From the NCBI RefSeq assembly GCF_038594605.1, contig NZ_JBCFZM010000001.1, positions 1-64,000 on the forward strand: a stretch of DNA of 64,000 bases, written 5' to 3'. The notes beneath the pieces are model-generated. The model was not told the DNA's origin and ran no database searches. It saw nothing but the letters and a program-made list of their open reading frames with translations. A program made the translations under genes and the position numbers. The stretch comes from Alteriqipengyuania bathyomarina_B. Its GTDB lineage: Bacteria; Pseudomonadota; Alphaproteobacteria; Sphingomonadales; Sphingomonadaceae. Positions 1 to 8,681 of this stretch are shown in pieces (position 1 is the stretch's first letter; each line of letters opens with the position of its first letter).

Positions 1-1875
1 GCGGGCGAAGCGTTCGTAGTCCCCGTGATAGCGGATACCCGCCGCTGCAGCTGCGATGGCGGGCGATACGCTGCCGAAGAATGCGGCGACGATTCCGGCG
101 ACGGACAGCACGCGTTCGCTGATGAAGGGGAATCGCGGGATGTAGGACAATCCGTAGAGGACCACTAACGCGAGGACGAAGATGATCGAGAGGGCGATGA
201 ACCTCTGGCCGAGCTTGTCGAGGCTCTTGTGGACGTTCTGCAGCCGCTCGGCATTTTTGGCGTGATAATCTTTCTGGCCGACGACAACGCCCTTCAGCGC
301 GGTGCCGATGGTCGCCAGTCGGTCGGGGGTCAGCCGTTCGTTCGGCACGTGGGGCAGTGTGGAAACCGCATTCGCGAAGCGAGGCGACCACGCGTGTTCC
401 GATCTGTCGCTTTCGTCCGCATCGCCCCATGAAGGCGCGGAGCTTCGCCCGGAAAAGCCGATCCACGAGAGGGCCTTTGCCCCGCGCAGCATCTCCGCCA
501 CGAAGCGCGCGTCCAGCCATCGGCGATGAACCGCCAGCCCGCGCAGCGGTGCGGTCTTCTCGGAAACCCGCATCCAGATGAACAGCGCGATCGAAAGCGT
601 CGCCAGCTCCCCGATCGCCGCGATCAGTGTCCAGTTGCGGAAGATCAGCGATAGCGCCGCGATGAAGATCGCCATTGCCGATAGGCTGAAGATCGCAATG
701 TAGCTGGAGCGGTAGAGGTGCCCGAGCCGCGTACCCACCTTGTCGGCGAACCCGAAGTAAGGCGCGATGGCCGCGTCCGATGCGGTCGCCGCCACGATGG
801 CCTCGCGGCTGGTATTGCCACGCGGGGCATCTTCGACCGGAGCGGGGGCGGCCGAATATTTGTCGTCCGGCCAATCGGGCATCGACAGGACGAAGAGGCT
901 GGGCAGCGTGAGCCAGTTCTTCACTCGCGCGGCCAAAGACCGGTTTCTCGCCGCGGGTTTGCGGAGCAGCCGGACCTGCGGCTTGTAGGTTCCGCGCGAC
1001 AACAGCCCGATGGTGCTGGCGTAAAGCACCGAGGTAGTCCCGGGCTCGACCTGTCTCTTGCCGATACGCCACTCGCGCACCCGTTCCCGCGAAGAAAAGC
1101 GGCGGATCGCCTCAGCCGAAGCGTCGTTGCCGCCCAGCATCACGCTATGCGCGGCAGCCTCGATCGCGCGCGCTGCTCCATCGCTGGTAAGGTCGGACGC
1201 ATCGTCGATCATCTGACGACGCGATGTTCCGGGTTGGGGCACGATACTCCTGATGCGGAGATCGTCGGGATCGATCCAGATCGTCGGCACGCCCTCTGCA
1301 CCGGTTTCGGCTACGACATCCGCCGTCCCGCCGACCCCGGCGGCCGGCTTGCCGCGCCAGACCGCGATCAGCAGATCGGCCCGGCGGACGAGGATCTGCC
1401 CAAGCGTACGATAGCGCCGGGCCTGCCACATCTGGTCGAACGCGTTGTCCGGCGCGCCATCTTCGCCAGTGGCTTGCCAACGCCAGTCGGCCAGTTGGAG
1501 GACCGGCACCCCCGCCACAATCGCCTGATCGACGACCGCAATGCGCGCCGGATCGTCGAATGTCTGCGCGTAATCCTCCCTCGCAAATGGAAGAACCGCT
1601 TCGCGCTGCCAGGCAGGGTCCGCCGACGCAGCGTCCCACGCAATCCGGTCCGCGCCTTCTGCGAGCGCGGACACGAAGCGAAACTGCCTTTCGCGCTCCG
1701 CATCGGGCCATTCGGTCGCGCTGTCGGTTACCGCGCCTTTGGCGACCTTCAGCAGGTTGGCAATGGCGGCGCGCAGCGCATCGCGCTGCTCGTCGGGGAT
1801 CGCGCGATGCCCGGTGATCGCGACCGTAAAGACCAGCGGCGGGATCAGGTCGGGCTCAGCCGTCTTATCGGTCAT
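1..1875 (-). CDS. SLOG-like nucleotide-binding domain protein with four C-terminal membrane helices (partial at left edge)
   Basis: This frame is open on the minus strand from ATG 1875 to the window edge (625 codons, no stop). The N-terminus has a Rossmann-type SLOG look: VAITGHR near residue 19, a strand ending in SALAEGADR, later PFAREDY and a RRADLLIAVWRG segment, which is the layout of DprA/LOG-related nucleotide sensors. The second half holds hydrophobic segments at about residues 390-408, 413-432, 557-577 and 588-612, reminiscent of the SLATT membrane domains that accompany SLOG sensors. ATG 1875 is preferred because a G-run lies 9 bases upstream; ATG 1881 is in frame too. It follows hlyD by about 50 bases on the same strand, so it may be cotranscribed with the secretion genes. 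The domain assignment comes from pattern recognition, and the function is unknown. Confidence 0.6.
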   Translation of the reverse strand, partial: MTDKTAEPDLIPPLVFTVAITGHRAIPDEQRDALRAAIANLLKVAKGAVTDSATEWPDAERERQFRFVSALAEGADRIAWDAASADPAWQREAVLPFAREDYAQTFDDPARIAVVDQAIVAGVPVLQLADWRWQATGEDGAPDNAFDQMWQARRYRTLGQILVRRADLLIAVWRGKPAAGVGGTADVVAETGAEGVPTIWIDPDDLRIRSIVPQPGTSRRQMIDDASDLTSDGAARAIEAAAHSVMLGGNDASAEAIRRFSSRERVREWRIGKRQVEPGTTSVLYASTIGLLSRGTYKPQVRLLRKPAARNRSLAARVKNWLTLPSLFVLSMPDWPDDKYSAAPAPVEDAPRGNTSREAIVAATASDAAIAPYFGFADKVGTRLGHLYRSSYIAIFSLSAMAIFIAALSLIFRNWTLIAAIGELATLSIALFIWMRVSEKTAPLRGLAVHRRWLDARFVAEMLRGAKALSWIGFSGRSSAPSWGDADESDRSEHAWSPRFANAVSTLPHVPNERLTPDRLATIGTALKGVVVGQKDYHAKNAERLQNVHKSLDKLGQRFIALSIIFVLALVVLYGLSYIPRFPFISERVLSVAGIVAAFFGSVSPAIAAAAAGIRYHGDYERFAR

Positions 1876-1878
1876 GTC

Positions 1879-1911
1879 CATGCGCCCCCCATGCGCCCCC
1901 CATGCGCCCCC
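1879..1911. repeat. Three tandem copies of an 11-bp unit at a translation start
   Basis: The plus strand reads CATGCGCCCCC three times without a mismatch, followed by a degenerate partial copy. On the minus (coding) strand each unit supplies a G-run and an ATG just ahead of the SLOG-like gene start at 1875. Because 11 is not a multiple of 3, the ATGs at 1903, 1892 and 1881 lie in three different frames. Only 1881 is in frame with the gene. Confidence 0.9.
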
Positions 1912-1927
1912 CTTGCGTCACGCCGGC

Positions 1928-3082
1928 CTAACGTTCCTGCATCGACTGGCGCGAGGTCTTGAGGATCGGTTTGGTGATGTATTCCCACACGGTCTGCGAA
2001 CCGGTGAGGATTTCGGCGGTCGCGGTCATGCCCGGCTGAAGGTCGACCGGACGGCTCGCTTCCTGCTGCGTCATGTTCGACGTGTCGACTTCCAGATTGA
2101 CGCGGTAATAGGTGTTGATTGTGCCGTCGTCGCGCTCCTCGGCCAGCGTGTCCGGGCTGATGAACACCACCTCGCCATCGCCCGAACCATAGACCGCATT
2201 GTCATAGGCATCGAAATTGACGCGCGCGCGCTGGCCCAGCTCGACGAAGGCGATGTCGCGCGGGGGAACCTGCGCCTCGACGATCAGCCGTTCGCCCGTG
2301 GGTACGATCTGCAGCACCTCGTCGCCGGGGCGCAGCACGCCGCCCACGGTCGTCAGGCGCACGTTTTTGACGATCCCGTCGGTCGGCGCGAGCAGGCGGG
2401 TGCCTTTCAGGCTGTCGTCGCGCTGGGTCAGGACCTGTTCGGCCGCGACAAGGTCTTCCTCGGTCTGCGCGAACTCGGTCTGCAATTCGCGGATATATTG
2501 CGCGCGGACATTCGATATCTGTCCTTCGGTTTCGGAAATCGCACGCTCCATCCGGATGATTTCCACCGGCGCGACATCGCCCGAAGCGACCAGCGGGCGG
2601 TGGAGGTTCAGCTCTTCGCGCTGGAGCGCGGCGGTTTCGCGCAGCGCGTTGATCTCGGCGGCCAGAGCTGCCTGGCGACGCCTGAACAGCTGGCGCTGGT
2701 TGGCGACGAATTCGGGATAATCGCTCAGGCTGGCGGGGAAGTTGAGCGGCTTGTCGAACAGCTCGGCGTCGATCCGTGCCATCCGGCTGCGCAGCGCGGC
2801 AACCCGCGCACGCGATTCCTCGAGGCTGGCGGCGAGCTGCACCTCGTCCAGCTCGATCAGCACCTGGCCCGCGCGCACCCGGTCACCCTCGCGCACATTG
2901 ATCGCGCTGATGACGCCGCCTTCCTCGCTCTGCACCACCTGCACGCGGGCGAAGGGCACGACTCGCCCCTGTGCGCGGGTCACCTGATCGAGCTCGGCCC
3001 AGAAAGACCATGCGATGAAGCCGATCAGGCTGACGCTGATCGCGATGATGATCCAGTGGGCGGGGCGAAGCGCGCGCATCAT
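1928..3082 (-). CDS. HlyD-family type I secretion membrane fusion (periplasmic adaptor) protein
   Basis: This is the adaptor that links the inner-membrane ABC exporter to the TolC channel. The 384-residue protein has one N-terminal membrane helix (about residues 8-28, WIIIAISVSLIGFIAW). A first lipoyl half follows (RVQVVQSEEGGVISAINVREGDRV), then a long helical hairpin region (about 90-230), the second lipoyl half (LLAPTDGIVKNVRLTTVGGV) and a C-terminal beta-barrel typical of HlyD/LapC/PrtE. ATG 3082 was chosen because AGGAAA lies 5-8 bases upstream on the minus strand, and it starts 10 bases after the ABC gene stops. Gene order tolC-ABC-hlyD fits one operon. Confidence 0.93.
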   Translation of the reverse strand: MMRALRPAHWIIIAISVSLIGFIAWSFWAELDQVTRAQGRVVPFARVQVVQSEEGGVISAINVREGDRVRAGQVLIELDEVQLAASLEESRARVAALRSRMARIDAELFDKPLNFPASLSDYPEFVANQRQLFRRRQAALAAEINALRETAALQREELNLHRPLVASGDVAPVEIIRMERAISETEGQISNVRAQYIRELQTEFAQTEEDLVAAEQVLTQRDDSLKGTRLLAPTDGIVKNVRLTTVGGVLRPGDEVLQIVPTGERLIVEAQVPPRDIAFVELGQRARVNFDAYDNAVYGSGDGEVVFISPDTLAEERDDGTINTYYRVNLEVDTSNMTQQEASRPVDLQPGMTATAEILTGSQTVWEYITKPILKTSRQSMQER

Positions 3083-3092
3083 GTGTGTTTCC

Positions 3093-5216
3093 TCAAGACG
3101 CCTGCCGCCCGATCGAACGCGAGGTGACCGTGCCCGCCGGAGGTTCGGCTTGCGGCTTTTGCGGCACCTGCCGGGCGACGAATTCGCGCAGGATGTCGCG
3201 CGCGGGCGCATCGCTCAAAATCTTGCCGTCCGCCATCACAAGCGCCCGATCGAATCGGCTGAGCAGCGGCATCTTGTGGGTCACCATCACCAGTATGGAA
3301 TTCTCGTCCAGCTGAGCGTCGATCGCGTCTAGCGCGGCGGTTTCGGTATTCTGGTCGAGCGAGGAGGTCGGCTCGTCCAGCAGCCAGACCTTGGGCTGCG
3401 CAAGGAGCAGGCGGTTGATGCCCACAAGGCTGCGTTGCCCGCCGGAAAGGCCGCGTCCGCCCTCCTGTATCTGCATTGCGAGGCCATCGGATTGCGCGGC
3501 GATCACCTGGTCGAGCCGGGTCTTGCGGGCGACCTCCATGATCGCCGTATCGCTCACATCGCCGATGCCCATCGCCAGATTGTCACGCAGAGTGCCGTTC
3601 ACCAGCCGCGCGTCCTGCGCGACATAGCCGACATGGCGACGCGCGATGTCGTCCGCTACCTGCGCGAAATCGAGCCCGCCCAGCAGCACGCGGCCCTCGA
3701 TCGGGGTGTAGAGGCCCGAAAGCACCTTGAGCAGCGTCGATTTGCCCGACCCGATCCCGCCGATCACCGCCACCCGCTCGCCCGGGCGGATCGCCAGCTT
3801 CTCGACCTCCAGCGATGGGCGCTGTGCCTTGGGATAGGCGAAGAGCACGTTCTGCACATCGAACCCGCCCTCGATCAGATCGGGGCGCAGCGCGCCCGCA
3901 CGGCTCGCCGGGTCGATCGGAAGGCTCATGATGGTATCGAGCGCCTGAAGCGAGGAGCGGGCATAACCCCACTGCACGATGAGATTGGGCATTTGCGACA
4001 CCAGCGGGCCGTTGATCCGCCCCGCGATGATCGAACAGGCGAGCAGGGCGCCGGTGGTGATCTGCCCGGTCGCGGCGAGGTATGCGCCCCAGCCCATGAT
4101 CGCGACATAGGATATCTGCTGCAGCGTCGAGAACAGCGAGCCCGCGACGGCCGAGGCTTTCTTGACCGGCAGTTCGTAGTGGTTGATCTCGCGCACCAGC
4201 GTGTTCCAGCGGGCCATCATGAACCAGCCGCCGCGATTGGCGCGGACGGTCTCGCTCGCATCGAGCGACTCGACCAGCATCCCGTTCTTGCGATTGCCGC
4301 TCAGCTGCGCGCGGTCTGCGCCCTTGCGGATGACGAGAGAGAGGAACAGCGCCAGCAGCAGCGCAATCGGCAGGCTGATGATCGGGATGATCGCCAGTTG
4401 CCCGCCGATCATCGCGATCACGAAGATGAAGAACAGCGCGAAGGGCAGGTCGGCGAGGAGGAAGAGCGAGCCCGAGGACATCACCTGGCGCACCTGCTCC
4501 TGCCCGCGCAGCTGCGCCGCCATCGTACCGATGCCCGGCGGTCGCGCATCGAGCCTGATCGCCTGCGCGCGGGCAAAGAAGAACTCGCTGACCTCGGCGT
4601 CGATATCCTGCGCCTCACGCTCGATCAAAAGCGCGCGCAGGGATCGCAGCGTCAGGTCGAGGACCAGCGCGAAGCCGACGCCGACGGTCAGCACCAGCAG
4701 GGTGTCGAAGCTCGCGAGCGGGATGACCCGGTCGTAGAGCTGCATCGAATAGAGCGAGGTGGCGAGCGTCAGCAGGTTTGCGAACACCGTCGCCAGCCCG
4801 GCCATCACGAGAGGCTGCTTGCGCCGCATGATCGCGCGCCAGAACACCGAGCCCGCGCCGCCTTCGCCGCTCGCCAGCGGATCGGGCACGGCGAGCGAGA
4901 AGAAGTGCTGGCGACCGTCGTAGGTCAGCGCGGATCGCCGGCCGGCCATGTCCAGCGCGTGTTCGCTGCTCCACTGCCGCGCGACCGCCCAGCCTGCGTC
5001 CGGGTCGTACACGACCAGCGGGAACTGGTCCGGGCGCGGCTTGCCCTCGATCTCGCGCGCCGGTTGCCAGCCGAGAATGCCGGTTACGACCGACAGGCCC
5101 TCGACCCCGTCGGGCAGCGAGGCCTCGCGCAATTCGGCGTTCCAGTGCGGCGATAGCTGCTTGCCGATCAGCCGCGCGTAATTGCGGATTGCGCCTTCGA
5201 TCGTGCCACTGCTCAT
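3093..5216 (-). CDS. Type I secretion ABC transporter, permease-ATPase (LapB-like)
   Basis: A 707-residue inner-membrane exporter for proteins with uncleaved C-terminal signals. The first ~130 residues resemble a degenerate C39 peptidase-like domain, without a visible catalytic Cys motif, as in LapB/RTX exporters. The membrane domain spans about residues 140-430. The ATPase domain has Walker A (GGIGSGKST), the signature LSGGQ, Walker B (VWLLDEPTSSLD) and the switch His (THK). The start codon at 5216 overlaps the stop of the tolC gene (ATGA), so translation is probably coupled. The open frame continues upstream, but only as an out-of-frame overlap with tolC. No RTX substrate gene is in the window. 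Confidence 0.93.
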   Translation of the reverse strand: MSSGTIEGAIRNYARLIGKQLSPHWNAELREASLPDGVEGLSVVTGILGWQPAREIEGKPRPDQFPLVVYDPDAGWAVARQWSSEHALDMAGRRSALTYDGRQHFFSLAVPDPLASGEGGAGSVFWRAIMRRKQPLVMAGLATVFANLLTLATSLYSMQLYDRVIPLASFDTLLVLTVGVGFALVLDLTLRSLRALLIEREAQDIDAEVSEFFFARAQAIRLDARPPGIGTMAAQLRGQEQVRQVMSSGSLFLLADLPFALFFIFVIAMIGGQLAIIPIISLPIALLLALFLSLVIRKGADRAQLSGNRKNGMLVESLDASETVRANRGGWFMMARWNTLVREINHYELPVKKASAVAGSLFSTLQQISYVAIMGWGAYLAATGQITTGALLACSIIAGRINGPLVSQMPNLIVQWGYARSSLQALDTIMSLPIDPASRAGALRPDLIEGGFDVQNVLFAYPKAQRPSLEVEKLAIRPGERVAVIGGIGSGKSTLLKVLSGLYTPIEGRVLLGGLDFAQVADDIARRHVGYVAQDARLVNGTLRDNLAMGIGDVSDTAIMEVARKTRLDQVIAAQSDGLAMQIQEGGRGLSGGQRSLVGINRLLLAQPKVWLLDEPTSSLDQNTETAALDAIDAQLDENSILVMVTHKMPLLSRFDRALVMADGKILSDAPARDILREFVARQVPQKPQAEPPAGTVTSRSIGRQAS

Positions 5217-6556
5217 CGTGCCAAAGCTCCCGAACTGCCCGGTTGCCAGCGGCATGTGAGCGCGAGGATGCGTGCCGTGCTTTCGGCTGCGACCACCCGC
5301 GCGTCGGCTTCGGACAATTGCGCGCTGGCTGCCTCGCGGGTCGCGTTCATCACGTCGAGCCAGCTGCGCCGCCCGGCGATGAACTGGCGCTTGTAACTCT
5401 CGATGATCTCGGCCGCCGTATCGACCGCAAGCACGCCCGCCTCGACCCGCGCGGTGGTCGCGCGGACCAGCACGTAATCGCGGCGCAGCTGTTCGCGCAG
5501 GCGCCGTTCCGCCTCGCCGAATTCGGCGATCGCGCGCTGAATGCGTGCGTCCGCCGCGTCGACCGCGCGGAACTGCGACAGCCCCGCGCCGAACTGTGCG
5601 CGCAATACCACCGCCGCGCGCGTGCCGGTGATCTCGTTTTGCGAAAGCTGGAGCACGACCTCGGGCCATACGTCGGACCGGGCGATGCTGCGCTGGGCGC
5701 GGGCGACGTCGACCAGATCGGTGAGCGCGGCAAGCTCGGGACTGCAGGCCAGCGCCTCGTCCAGCGCGACCGCTTCGGGCGGCAGCGTCTCGACCGCGCT
5801 TTCCAGCGGCAGCACTGGACGCACATCGTCGAGCCCGCTCAGCACCTGCAGGCGGACCTGGGCGCTCTCGCGCGTCTCGCCAGCAATCGCGCGGTCGAGC
5901 TCTACCTGCGCGGTGCGCGAGCGGCCGAGCGTCAGGTCGGCGCGCGGCGAGACCTGCTGATCCACCCGGCGGCCGATCGCGGCAAGCAGATCGCGATGCT
6001 GGCCGAGGCTCGCATCGAGAATGTCATAGCGGGCCTGCGCGCGGACATAGTCGTAATAGGCCTGGACCACCCGCAGCACGATATTGTTGCGCGCTTCGCC
6101 CAGCCGATCCTGCCCCGCGCGCAGGTTGGCAGCGGCGCGTTGGATCTCGCCATCGACCCGGCCGCCCGACCAGATCGGCTGTTCGAGAACGGCGTTGAGG
6201 GCAAGACCGTCCGTATCCGCGAAGGACGATCCTTCGGTGGCGGCGAGAGCCTCGATGCTGGCGCGTGGCAGCCGCAATTGATCCGCACCGCGCTTGTCGG
6301 CGGCGAGCGCGGCGGCTTCGGCCTGCGCCGCGCGCACCTGTGGGTGCGTATCGACCGCGAGCCTTGCCGCCCGGTCGAGCGGATCGGGAATGGCAACCGG
6401 CGGCGGGGCGTTAGCGCGCGCAACCGGATCGTCGAGAGGGCCGTAGGCTACGGGCGCGGGATCGTCGCGCGGCGCCGGCTCCGCGTCCTGCGCAGTGAGC
6501 TGTGCCGCCGGGTGAACCAGCAGCGTTGCAGTCAGCAATAAGGCAACAGCGCGCAT
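5213..6556 (-). CDS. TolC-family outer membrane channel protein
   Basis: A 447-residue outer-membrane efflux/secretion duct component. It has a signal peptide (MRAVALLLTATLLVHPAAQLTAQ), then the two repeated helical halves of the TolC/OEP family, for example RAGQDRLGEARNNIVLRVV and the second-half helix EAERRLREQLRRDYVLVRA. Typical signatures such as WSGGRVDGEIQRA (first strand region) and AGRRSWLDVMNATREAAS (last helix turn) are visible. First gene of a probable tolC-ABC-hlyD operon transcribed leftwards. Its stop overlaps the ABC start by four bases. Confidence 0.92.
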   Translation of the reverse strand: MRAVALLLTATLLVHPAAQLTAQDAEPAPRDDPAPVAYGPLDDPVARANAPPPVAIPDPLDRAARLAVDTHPQVRAAQAEAAALAADKRGADQLRLPRASIEALAATEGSSFADTDGLALNAVLEQPIWSGGRVDGEIQRAAANLRAGQDRLGEARNNIVLRVVQAYYDYVRAQARYDILDASLGQHRDLLAAIGRRVDQQVSPRADLTLGRSRTAQVELDRAIAGETRESAQVRLQVLSGLDDVRPVLPLESAVETLPPEAVALDEALACSPELAALTDLVDVARAQRSIARSDVWPEVVLQLSQNEITGTRAAVVLRAQFGAGLSQFRAVDAADARIQRAIAEFGEAERRLREQLRRDYVLVRATTARVEAGVLAVDTAAEIIESYKRQFIAGRRSWLDVMNATREAASAQLSEADARVVAAESTARILALTCRWQPGSSGALAR

Positions 6557-6664
6557 GGGAGGCCTGGAAATCCGCTGGGCCGCGACAGCGGGCCTTCCGG
6601 CTCGCTGGGCGGGTTTTCAGCGTGAGGGTTACGCGAAGAAAGGTTTCGCGACAACATGCTAGGC

Positions 6665-7699
6665 CTATCGCTGTTCGGATGGGGGTGCGGGGGCCGGGCC
6701 CTGTGAAGCGTTGCGGCCCGGGCGCAGCACCATCGCGCAGGTCGCGGCGAACCAGCCCGCTGCGACCGTGGCGAAGGTGAACAGCAGCAGGCTCGCTCCA
6801 CCCAGCAGGATCGCTATGCAGGCGGCGAGGGCGTAGAAATCGCGCATCGTGACCCACACGAGCCACTGGCGGATGCGCGAGGGCCGCGCGCGAACCCGGC
6901 TCTTAAGCGCATCGAAGGTGAAGTCTCCGCCATCCCTGCGCGACTGGAGGGCGAGCAGCGCGCTGCCCGTCGCCAGCAATGCGAAGCCGATCCCGCCCGC
7001 GATCCCGGCCGCTTCGGCGCCGCGCGTGTAGAGATTGAAGCTCACCCCCGCGATGAAGCTCAGGTTTGTCGCGGCATCGGTCACGCTGTCCATCATCGCG
7101 CCACGAGCCGAGCTGCGGAAGGTCGCTCGCGCGATCTCGCCATCGACCCCGTCGACGATCGACGCGAGCTGGAACAGGATCGCTCCGGCAATCAGTCCGG
7201 TGGCTCCGCCGAGGAACAGCGCGAGCGCCATCGCCACGCCGATCAGCGCGGCGAGCAGCGTCGCGTGCCACGGCCTGGCGCCGGGCCAGCGCAGCAGGAT
7301 GCGCGTCATCGCCTGCGAGACGGGGCGGTTGAGATGGCGCGAGACGATGCCGTCGCCGGGCTTGCCGGTCGCCTTGACGATCCGGCGTGCCCAGAGGCGC
7401 AGATCGGGAATGTCGAGCGGGCGCTGGGTCTTGCCGCAGAGCGGCAGCCGATAATGCTCCGCTCCGCCCACCTCGGCCGGGTCGACCGCCCGCCAGCGCA
7501 GGCCGGGTACGAGGCGATCGATTTCGTGCCGGCACCGCGCATCCGCTCGCCAGCCGCCCTCGACTGTGACCAGAATTTCCCGCGAGGGATCTTCTGCGAA
7601 TTCCCGCAAAGCCCGCGCCGCAGCAGGGATGCCCGCCACATCATGGTTCGCCGCCCGTTTGCTGGCAAAGAGGATCGCGATAGGGGCGGGGGATATCAT
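6665..7699 (-). CDS. CDP-alcohol phosphatidyltransferase resembling the DIPP-synthase half of IPCT/DIPPS enzymes
   Basis: The 344-residue protein has a membrane C-terminal half carrying the complete CDP-alcohol transferase signature (DGVDGEIAR, then G, then D and D at the canonical spacing, ending MMDSVTD). Immediately before it is GDGIVSRHLNRPVS. From memory, both stretches and the spacing closely match the DIPPS domain of archaeal bifunctional CTP:inositol-1-P cytidylyltransferase/di-myo-inositol-phosphate-phosphate synthase. The first ~110 residues look like a shortened remnant of the cytidylyltransferase half, without a nucleotide-binding GxGxR motif; a stand-alone version lies at 11132-11905. 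ATG 7699 lacks a strong Shine-Dalgarno. The acceptor could be inositol phosphate, a lipid or a glycan. Confidence 0.78.
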   Translation of the reverse strand: MISPAPIAILFASKRAANHDVAGIPAAARALREFAEDPSREILVTVEGGWRADARCRHEIDRLVPGLRWRAVDPAEVGGAEHYRLPLCGKTQRPLDIPDLRLWARRIVKATGKPGDGIVSRHLNRPVSQAMTRILLRWPGARPWHATLLAALIGVAMALALFLGGATGLIAGAILFQLASIVDGVDGEIARATFRSSARGAMMDSVTDAATNLSFIAGVSFNLYTRGAEAAGIAGGIGFALLATGSALLALQSRRDGGDFTFDALKSRVRARPSRIRQWLVWVTMRDFYALAACIAILLGGASLLLFTFATVAAGWFAATCAMVLRPGRNASQGPAPAPPSEQR

Positions 7700-7811
7700 G
7701 ATTGCGGTTCTTGAGGCGGTTCGGCTTGCAAAAGCGGTGAGGGCAAGGTGTGGAGGGGTGCAGCGCTTAGCGCAAGCATGCCTCAAACCTCGATACCGAA
7801 ACGCCGCCGCC

Positions 7812-8681
7812 ATGATCGAACCATCCCAGCCCGCTCCGCCGTCGCGGATTCGTGCGCTCCAGCATCCGCTGGACCGGGTGCTCTATCATCCGCTGGCCGA
7901 CCGGCTGGCCCGCATGCTCGTGCACACTGCGGTCACGCCGACCATGGTGTCCTTCGCAGGCGGTCTCGCGGTGGTGCTGGCGGGAGTCGCCTATATCCAG
8001 CCATGGTGGCCATGGAGCGTGCTTGCCGGGCTGTTGATCCACATGAGCTGGCATGTGTTCGACGGCGCGGACGGCGCGCTGGCGCGGATGACGGGGCGCG
8101 CGGGCCCGGCGGGCGAAGCGATCGACGGAGCGTGCGATTATGCAGGCCATGCCGTCCTCTACCTGACCCTGGCGCTCGCATGGCTCGACCGAACCGGCTG
8201 GTGGATCATCGCGCTCGGCAGCGTGGCCGCCGCAAGCCGGATCGTGCAGGCCAATTTCTACGAAGTCCGGCGGCGCCAGTTCATGGCATGGGTGCATGGC
8301 GTCCCGTGGTTGCGTAGCGCCGATGTCGGGCCTGCCGTGCCGCTCAGGGGGCTTGTTCGCGCCTATCTGTGGCTGGCAAGCGTGCTCACGCCCGACGACA
8401 TGCGGATCGACCGGCTGGTCGCCGACCCGCTGCATGGCGCGCCGACCCGCGCGGCTCTGGAGGCTCTCGGCCCCTCGCAGATCAGCGGAAGTTCACTGCT
8501 TGGCGCCAATATCCGCACGCTGGCGCTGGGCGCGGCAATGGCGGCGGGCTCGCCCGTGTGGTATTTTCTGTACGAGATCGTGGTGCTCAACATCGTGCTC
8601 GTGCTGGCGATCCGGCGGTCCAAGCAGGCGCTCGATAGGGTCGGTCCCGCCGATCAGGCTTCGGCCAGCACCTCTCTATAG
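7812..8681 (+). CDS. Second CDP-alcohol phosphatidyltransferase family membrane protein
   Basis: A 289-residue multi-pass membrane protein with the full family motif: DGADGALAR, eight residues, then GEAIDGACD. Helices flank it (TPTMVSFAGGLAVVLAGVAY before; LYLTLALAW, IIALGSVAAASRIVQ and further C-terminal helices after). The enzyme would transfer a phospho-alcohol from a CDP-activated donor to an alcohol acceptor with release of CMP. It is transcribed divergently from the DIPPS-like gene across about 110 bases, and its last 28 bases overlap the end of the opposing glycosyltransferase gene. The substrate cannot be read from sequence; proximity to the cytidylyltransferase makes CDP-inositol one candidate. 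ATG 7812 begins the conserved part. Confidence 0.82.
   Translation: MIEPSQPAPPSRIRALQHPLDRVLYHPLADRLARMLVHTAVTPTMVSFAGGLAVVLAGVAYIQPWWPWSVLAGLLIHMSWHVFDGADGALARMTGRAGPAGEAIDGACDYAGHAVLYLTLALAWLDRTGWWIIALGSVAAASRIVQANFYEVRRRQFMAWVHGVPWLRSADVGPAVPLRGLVRAYLWLASVLTPDDMRIDRLVADPLHGAPTRAALEALGPSQISGSSLLGANIRTLALGAAMAAGSPVWYFLYEIVVLNIVLVLAIRRSKQALDRVGPADQASASTSL

Noticed and set aside
718..1962. 414-codon open frame on the plus strand
   Set aside because: It is antisense to the SLOG-like minus-strand frame, has Arg/Gly/Ala-rich composition with no recognisable domain, and lacks a ribosome site.
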